Shown: positions 46,057 to 49,815 of the stretch, one piece after another
Layout: every line of letters begins with the position of its first letter
Numbering within the stretch: the first letter of the stretch is position 1
Made by a program: the position numbers and the translations under genes
From: Vagococcus elongatus
Lineage (GTDB): Bacteria; Bacillota; Bacilli; Lactobacillales; Vagococcaceae
Reading direction: 5' to 3'
Assembly (NCBI RefSeq): GCF_003987645.1
Contig: NZ_NGKA01000019.1
Coordinates: 1-49,815, forward strand
DNA: 49,815 bases
The notes under the pieces: model-generated
Seen by the model: the letters and a program-made list of their open reading frames with translations, nothing else
Database searches by the model: none
Told to the model about the DNA's origin: nothing

Positions 46057-46500
46057 TTAACTTAAAAGTTCTTTCACAATGCTGTTAACCATACCGCCGT
46101 CTGCTTTGCCTTTCACCTGAGGCATCACTAGACCCATGACTTTACCAAACTCCTTCATAGAGGTCGCTCCACTTTCGGTAATAGCCTTTGAGACCAGCTC
46201 GCGAATATCAGATTCAGTCAACTGAGCCGGCAAATACTTCTCAACAACTTTTAATTCAGCCTTCACTTTTGTTACTAAGTCTTCACGATCAGCTTTGCTG
46301 AACTCGTGAATAGAATCGCGGCGCTGTTTTACTTCCCGAGCTAAAACAGTCAATTCTTCATCCTCTGTCAGCTCACGTCCCACCTTGATACCTTCATTCT
46401 GCAGCGAAGACTTGATCATCCGTAGAGTAGTCAACGTCTCACGATCTCTCGCTTTCATTGCTACCTTGATATCTTCATTTAAAGTATTTAATAATGACAT
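46057..46500 (-). CDS. yqeY: GatB/YqeY domain protein
   Basis: A 147-residue protein of the YqeY family, which resembles the tRNA-binding tail domain of GatB. The pattern LLNTLNEDIKVAMKARDRETLTTLRMIKSSLQNE and EFGKVMGLVMPQVKGKADGGMVN is characteristic. Role probably related to tRNA or translation, not defined. The ATG at 46500 gives the family length (frame opens at 46515). It lies 24 bp after rpsU, the standard arrangement. Confidence 0.93.
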   Translation of the reverse strand: MSLLNTLNEDIKVAMKARDRETLTTLRMIKSSLQNEGIKVGRELTEDEELTVLAREVKQRRDSIHEFSKADREDLVTKVKAELKVVEKYLPAQLTESDIRELVSKAITESGATSMKEFGKVMGLVMPQVKGKADGGMVNSIVKELLS

Positions 46501-46524
46501 ACTTTCCAGCTCCATTCACGAAGA

Positions 46525-46701
46525 TTAAAATTTCTTACGCTTTCTAGCTGCCTCAGATTTCTTCTTACGTTTGACACTTGGTTTTTCGTAGTATTCACGC
46601 TTGCGATACTCTTGCAGTGTACCTGTTTTTGAAACGGAACGTTTGAAGCGACGAAGAGCATCATCAAGAGATTCATTTTTCTTAACGACTGTTTTTGACA
46701 T
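46525..46701 (-). CDS. rpsU: 30S ribosomal protein S21
   Basis: A 58-residue very basic ribosomal protein starting [19 protein letters not shown] and ending RKRKKF. S21 binds near the 3' end of 16S rRNA and helps translation initiation. GGAGGGG lies 7 nt before the ATG. It is missed by frame filters of 60 residues or more. It precedes yqeY. Confidence 0.97.
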   Translation of the reverse strand: MSKTVVKKNESLDDALRRFKRSVSKTGTLQEYRKREYYEKPSVKRKKKSEAARKRKKF

Positions 46702-46805
46702 GTAAATTCCCCTCCCTCCGAGCCTAAAAAGTAACCGTTTTTTCTTTGAATTACTCAGACAAAAAAACTGTCCTTACACCATTATATCTAATTGCTATTT
46801 TAACG

Positions 46806-47273
46806 TCAACTTTTATTGGAAAAACTGCCATTTTTTTCGGATTTTTTTGCGACACAATCTGCACATTTTCCGAAAATTTCAAAACGATGCTCTTCTATCT
46901 CTGCCCCGTTCAATTGCTCTTCAAAATAATCCATCGGACACATCTCAAGGACTTGCGTCGCCCCGCACTCTGTACAGATAAAATGATGGTGGTGATGAGT
47001 GCCGCCATGAGCACAGTGAAAGCGGAATTTTTTTTCGCCGTCAAATTCAGTCTCTTCAAGAATGTTCAGTTCTGTAAAATCACTTAAATTACGATAAATC
47101 GTATCAAAACTAATACCTTCATAATGTTCATTCATAAAATCATAGACCTCTTTTGCAGAGATATATTTATCTTCTGCTTCTAAATAGGTCAACATTGCTT
47201 TTCTTCGCTCAGTAAATTTAAAGCCTGATTTTTTCATAAGTGCCAGAGCTTGATTAATTTTCAAATCACCCAT
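46806..47273 (-). CDS. Fur-family metal-responsive repressor (probably Zur)
   Basis: A 155-residue Fur-family regulator. Winged helix about 20-80 (GISFDTIYRNLSDFTELNILEE is the recognition helix region), a histidine-rich metal site (HGGTHHHHHFIC) and two structural zinc pairs, C-T-E-C and C-A-D-C. The His-rich segment and extra Cys-Pro (EMCPMDYFEE) favour Zur over Fur or PerR, but the subtype cannot be settled here. The ATG at 47273 is preferred to the frame opening at 47330; GGAGGA lies upstream. It is divergent from ppsR. Confidence 0.85.
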   Translation of the reverse strand: MGDLKINQALALMKKSGFKFTERRKAMLTYLEAEDKYISAKEVYDFMNEHYEGISFDTIYRNLSDFTELNILEETEFDGEKKFRFHCAHGGTHHHHHFICTECGATQVLEMCPMDYFEEQLNGAEIEEHRFEIFGKCADCVAKKSEKNGSFSNKS

Positions 47274-47296
47274 TTTTACCAGTCCTCCGTTTTCTA

Positions 47297-47316
47297 AACT
47301 TATGCTATAATAAGTT
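47297..47316. promoter_or_regulatory. Palindrome in the fur/ppsR divergent promoter region
   Basis: AACTTAT (47297-47303) and ATAAGTT (47310-47316) are inverted repeats with a 6-nt centre. TATAAT (47306-47311) lies within it, 35 nt before the ppsR start. Possible binding site for the Fur-family protein, unproven. Confidence 0.35.
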
Positions 47317-47345
47317 GGAAACAAAATCAAGAAGGGAATCTCAAG

Positions 47346-48173
47346 ATGAACGAAGAATGCGTAAGTATATTTGTAATTTCAGATTCAGCAGGTGAAACAG
47401 CATCAAAATTAGCATCGGCTGCGATCGCTCAGTATCAAGATTTAAATATTTGCTTAGTTAGAAAAACATTTATCAATGAAAAGGAAGATTTAATGGAAGC
47501 ACTGGAAACGGCACGTTCTTCCAACTCCATGATTATACACACAATGATCTCTACTGAACTAGTTAATATCGCAAACCAATATTGTGAGGAACACCAACTG
47601 TTTTGTATGGACATACTTTCACCAATCGTAGGAGAAATCGAGCAAAGATCCCATGTAAAACCAAACCGTATGCCGGGAGCACTTCATTTTCTGGACAAAA
47701 ATTATTTTAAACGTATTGAAGCAATGGAGTTTGCGGTAACCTATGACGATGGTAAAGATCCCAACGGCTTCCTCGAGGCTGACATCGTTCTTTTGGGGGT
47801 ATCCAGAACCTCAAAAACACCTTTGAGCTTGTTCTTAGCCAATAAAAATCTTAAAGTAGCAAACTTGCCTTTGATTCCACAGGCACACATTCCTAAACAG
47901 CTGTGGGAAATCGATGCTAAAAAAATTGTCGGCTTGACGAACGATCCCCATGTTTTAAACAGGATTCGTCAAGAAAGAATGAAGGCGTATGGACTCAATC
48001 CAGATACGGCCTATTCTAATATTGATAAAATCAATGAAGAATTGAAATTCGCACAAGATCTTTATCAAAAATTAGGCTGCATTGTTATAAATGTGGCAGA
48101 TCGCTCTATTGAAGAAACATCTTCCATGATTTTGCATCTGTTGGAGATTGACGAGCACAGTTATTACGGATGA
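47346..48173 (+). CDS. ppsR: Pyruvate, phosphate dikinase/PEP synthase regulatory protein
   Basis: A 275-residue bifunctional kinase/pyrophosphorylase of the DUF299 family that inactivates and reactivates pyruvate phosphate dikinase or PEP synthase by threonine phosphorylation with ADP. The P-loop-like GVSRTSKTPLS (about 151-161), the N-terminal FVISDSAGETASKLA and PQAHIPKQLWEI are family marks. AAGGGA precedes the ATG. It is divergent from the Fur-family gene and ends at its own terminator. Confidence 0.93.
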   Translation: MNEECVSIFVISDSAGETASKLASAAIAQYQDLNICLVRKTFINEKEDLMEALETARSSNSMIIHTMISTELVNIANQYCEEHQLFCMDILSPIVGEIEQRSHVKPNRMPGALHFLDKNYFKRIEAMEFAVTYDDGKDPNGFLEADIVLLGVSRTSKTPLSLFLANKNLKVANLPLIPQAHIPKQLWEIDAKKIVGLTNDPHVLNRIRQERMKAYGLNPDTAYSNIDKINEELKFAQDLYQKLGCIVINVADRSIEETSSMILHLLEIDEHSYYG

Positions 48174-48180
48174 ACATCAT

Positions 48181-48218
48181 AAAGCAGCATGGCCAAAAAG
48201 CTGTGTTGCTTTACTTTT
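48181..48218 (+). terminator. Terminator of ppsR
   Basis: AAAGCAGCA (48181-48189) pairs with TGTTGCTTT (48204-48212, one G-U pair), followed by ACTTTTT. It starts 8 nt after the ppsR stop. Confidence 0.75.
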
Positions 48219-48433
48219 TATCCCTAATATTCCTGTTCAGAGTCAATAAAAAAATATCAGTATTTTTAGTAGCCGTTGATTTTAAGTCCTTATTTTCCTA
48301 TATATCAAGATGTCGTCTTATAAAAATAATCGACTTACTTTCACTATATGATAACATATAAGCTACACTGAAAAAACTTTTAGCAAATGAGTAAAACCGT
48401 TCTCCTCTAGTGCCAAAAGAAAGGATTCAGCCG

Positions 48434-49309
48434 ATGAAAAATATAAAAATTGCGTTGTTGCAAATCAAACCTTGCGATAGGTTAGATGAAAATTTGAAAA
48501 AAGGAATTGAGTATTGTAAAAAAGCAAAAGAAATGAGGGCTGACATCGCCTTATTCCCCGAAATGTGGAGCAACGGCTACAACATCCACGATCGCCCTAT
48601 CGACGAATGGAAAGCAGAAGCCATTACCGCTGACAGCGAATTTGTTAATACCTTCGGAGAACTTGCCAAAGACCTCTCTATGGCGATTGGGATTACTTTG
48701 CTGGAAAAAAATGAAAAAGGTTTGCGAAATACACTCATTCTTTTTGATAGATTTGGTGAAAAGAAACTTACCTACGCCAAAGTACACACATGCAATTTTG
48801 ACGTGGAGCAATACTTGACTCCTGGAGATGATTTTTATGTTTGTACTCTAGACACTGCTACTTGTGGTGAGATAAACATCGGCGCAATGATTTGTTATGA
48901 TCGGGAATTTCCTGAAAGTGCAAGAATCCTTATGCTCAAAGGAGCAGAACTTATCCTCGTTCCTAATGCTTGTCCAATGGAAATAAATCGCTTATCACAG
49001 CTTCGAGGCAGAGCATTTGAAAATATGTTGGCCATCGCCACTTGCAACTATCCTGAAACCGTACCTGACTGTAATGGGAATTCAACCGTTTTTGATGGTG
49101 TTGCTTACACTCCAGAATTATCTGGCTCACGAGACACCTGTATCCTACAAGCAGACAGCAAAGAAGGCGTCTATGTTGCAGAACTTGATTTGGAACAACT
49201 GTGTCACTATCGCGAAACTGAAGTACATGGGAACACGTACCGACAACCCCAAAAATATGATGCTTTAATTGATACAAAAATAGCTCCTCCATTTATTAGA
49301 AATAAATAA
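48434..49309 (+). CDS. Carbon-nitrogen hydrolase (nitrilase superfamily)
   Basis: A 291-residue cytosolic amidase-type enzyme. The catalytic triad is visible: Glu43 (FPEMWSNGY), Lys116 (YAKVHTCNF) and Cys154 (MICYDREFPE). It cuts a C-N bond of an amide or carbamoyl compound; the substrate is not evident, and omega-amidase or N-carbamoyl hydrolase are both possible. The ATG at 48434 has AAAGGA about 8 nt upstream and is preferred to GTG 48410. It stands alone before the tRNA/rRNA block. Confidence 0.88.
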   Translation: MKNIKIALLQIKPCDRLDENLKKGIEYCKKAKEMRADIALFPEMWSNGYNIHDRPIDEWKAEAITADSEFVNTFGELAKDLSMAIGITLLEKNEKGLRNTLILFDRFGEKKLTYAKVHTCNFDVEQYLTPGDDFYVCTLDTATCGEINIGAMICYDREFPESARILMLKGAELILVPNACPMEINRLSQLRGRAFENMLAIATCNYPETVPDCNGNSTVFDGVAYTPELSGSRDTCILQADSKEGVYVAELDLEQLCHYRETEVHGNTYRQPQKYDALIDTKIAPPFIRNK

Positions 49310-49328
49310 TAGTAAGATAAAATATTTT

Positions 49329-49398
49329 TTTGTAAGATAATCTATCGGAATAAATCTTACAAACTATGGAAATGCATACAAAAAGAACATTTTTGTAT
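49329..49398. repeat. Two hairpins after the nitrilase gene
   Basis: TTTGTAAGAT (49329-49338) with ATCTTACAAA (49354-49363), and ATACAAAAA (49376-49384) with TTTTTGTAT (49390-49398), are perfect inverted repeats. The second ends in T-rich sequence and may help end the nitrilase transcript. Confidence 0.5.
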
Positions 49399-49498
49399 CC
49401 GCGTACTAGCAATAGAAGTGAAATTTTTATTATTTCAAGTTTATTTTTTAGAATTTTAATCTTTACATCTGCTAGTTCAATAATTCCTTACTTAAATT

Positions 49499-49538
49499 AA
49501 AAAGCTGAAACGAAAAAATCTAATCGTTTCAGCTTTTT
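49499..49538. terminator. Bidirectional terminator between nitrilase and tRNA genes
   Basis: A 15-bp perfect stem, arms 49499-49513 and 49524-49538, with T5 on the plus strand and A5 on the left (T run on the minus strand). It closes the minus-strand rRNA/tRNA transcript. Confidence 0.85.
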
Positions 49539-49549
49539 GATAATTTTTA

Positions 49550-49631
49550 TGCGAGAAACGGGATTTGAACCCGCACGAGCTAAGCTCATACGCCCCTCAA
49601 GCGTACGTGTCTGCCGTTCCACCACTCTCGC
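49550..49631 (-). tRNA. tRNA-Leu (anticodon GAG)
   Basis: Read on the minus strand the sequence folds into a class II tRNA: acceptor GCGAGAG with TTCTCGC, anticodon stem TACGC/GCGTA with loop TTGAGGG (anticodon GAG), a long variable arm (TGAGC...GCTCG) and a T arm with GGTTCAAATCC. The discriminator base is A, as needed for leucine. CCA is not encoded. Confidence 0.93.
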
Positions 49632-49689
49632 TGGACAATTTCCCAAGATACTCTATAAAAAAAAGAAACTAGACGAACTAGTTTCTCAA

Positions 49690-49763
49690 CTCCGGCAGTA
49701 GGACTCGAACCTACGACATCATGATTAACAGTCATGCGCTACTACCAACTGAGCTATGCCGGA
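49690..49763 (-). tRNA. tRNA-Asn (anticodon GTT)
   Basis: Acceptor TCCGGCA/TGCCGGA, D arm AGCTCAGTTGGTAGTAGC, anticodon loop with GTT, T arm GGTTCGAGTCC and discriminator G. CCA is not encoded. It lies just after the 5S rRNA gene in transcription order. Confidence 0.95.
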
Positions 49764-49776
49764 TAATACCTAAAAA

Positions 49777-49815
49777 AGCGTGGCAGCGTCCTACTCTCAC
49801 AAAGGGTGTCCCTTC
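49777..49815 (-). rRNA. rrf: 5S ribosomal RNA, 3' end (partial)
   Basis: The minus strand from the window edge reads ...TGAGAGTAGGACGCTGCCACGC, the conserved 3' end of Gram-positive 5S rRNA. The rest of the gene and presumably the 23S and 16S genes lie beyond the right edge. Confidence 0.88.

Noticed and set aside
46488-46676. Minus-strand 62-codon frame near rpsU
   Set aside because: It is an out-of-frame shadow of rpsU (46525-46701).
48170-48361. Open frame of 63 codons overlapping the end of ppsR
   Set aside because: Its start region is the ppsR terminator hairpin (48181-48212), there is no ribosome binding site and the protein has no recognisable features.

Overview
The window reads as chromosomal DNA of a low-GC Gram-positive coccus of the order Lactobacillales, most likely an Enterococcus/Vagococcus-type member of the Enterococcaceae. 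Supporting this are an acidic-tailed RpoE (delta subunit), a dltX-A-B-C-D operon, a pyruvate dehydrogenase E2 with two lipoyl domains, a LipL-type lipoyl transferase followed by a YwfO-type HD phosphohydrolase, and tRNA genes without an encoded CCA. The genus is an inference; no 16S sequence is present.

Layout. 1-5.5 kb: pdhABCD operon (minus strand), with a structured gene-free region behind it. 6.2-8.8 kb: aldo/keto reductase, flavodoxin-like protein and TetR regulator, all minus, with tandem palindromes before the regulator. 8.9-10.4 kb: a decayed IS1182-type insertion sequence with perfect 19-bp ends. 10.6-11.4 kb: AbrB-type antitoxin and Doc toxin. 11.6-12.1 kb: GNAT acetyltransferase gene interrupted by an in-frame stop. 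12.2-12.9 kb: pcp. 13.0-17.8 kb: a closely spaced minus-strand run (unknown protein, VanY-type carboxypeptidase, GH73 glucosaminidase, PurK-like protein lacking ATP-grasp residues, GntR regulator, aldo/keto reductase). 17.9-19.6 kb: two divergent ArAE-type membrane proteins. 20-21.2 kb: ASCH protein and an XRE regulator with membrane tail. 21.5-25.4 kb: flotillin/NfeD pair, a small membrane protein, a Cys4 protein and a lipoprotein. 25.5-29.6 kb: TetR-regulated MacB/FtsX-type ABC transporter. 29.7-31.6 kb: membrane-anchored nuclease, small partner and alpha/beta hydrolase. 31.7-36.5 kb: dlt operon. 36.9-39.1 kb: three-gene cassette of a TIM-barrel protein, YqeG-like HAD phosphatase and VanW. 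39.1-39.9 kb: gene-free. 39.9-49.3 kb: housekeeping genes (rpoE, DUF1934, lipL, HD phosphohydrolase, HAD phosphatase, gloA, NUDIX/NrtR-like, yqeY, rpsU, Fur-family regulator, ppsR, nitrilase). The right edge holds tRNA-Leu, tRNA-Asn and the 3' end of a 5S rRNA, so an rRNA operon lies just outside.

How the genes work together. A cell-envelope theme recurs: D-alanylation of teichoic acids (dlt), peptidoglycan trimming (VanY-type peptidase, GH73), VanW, flotillin microdomains and the ABC exporter. Pyruvate and lipoyl metabolism is represented by PDH, LipL and PpsR. The best candidates for undescribed biology are the TIM-barrel/HAD/VanW cassette, the PurK-like apparent pseudoenzyme inside a cell-wall gene cluster, and the structured region behind pdh that carries a perfect CRP/FNR-type half-site pair.
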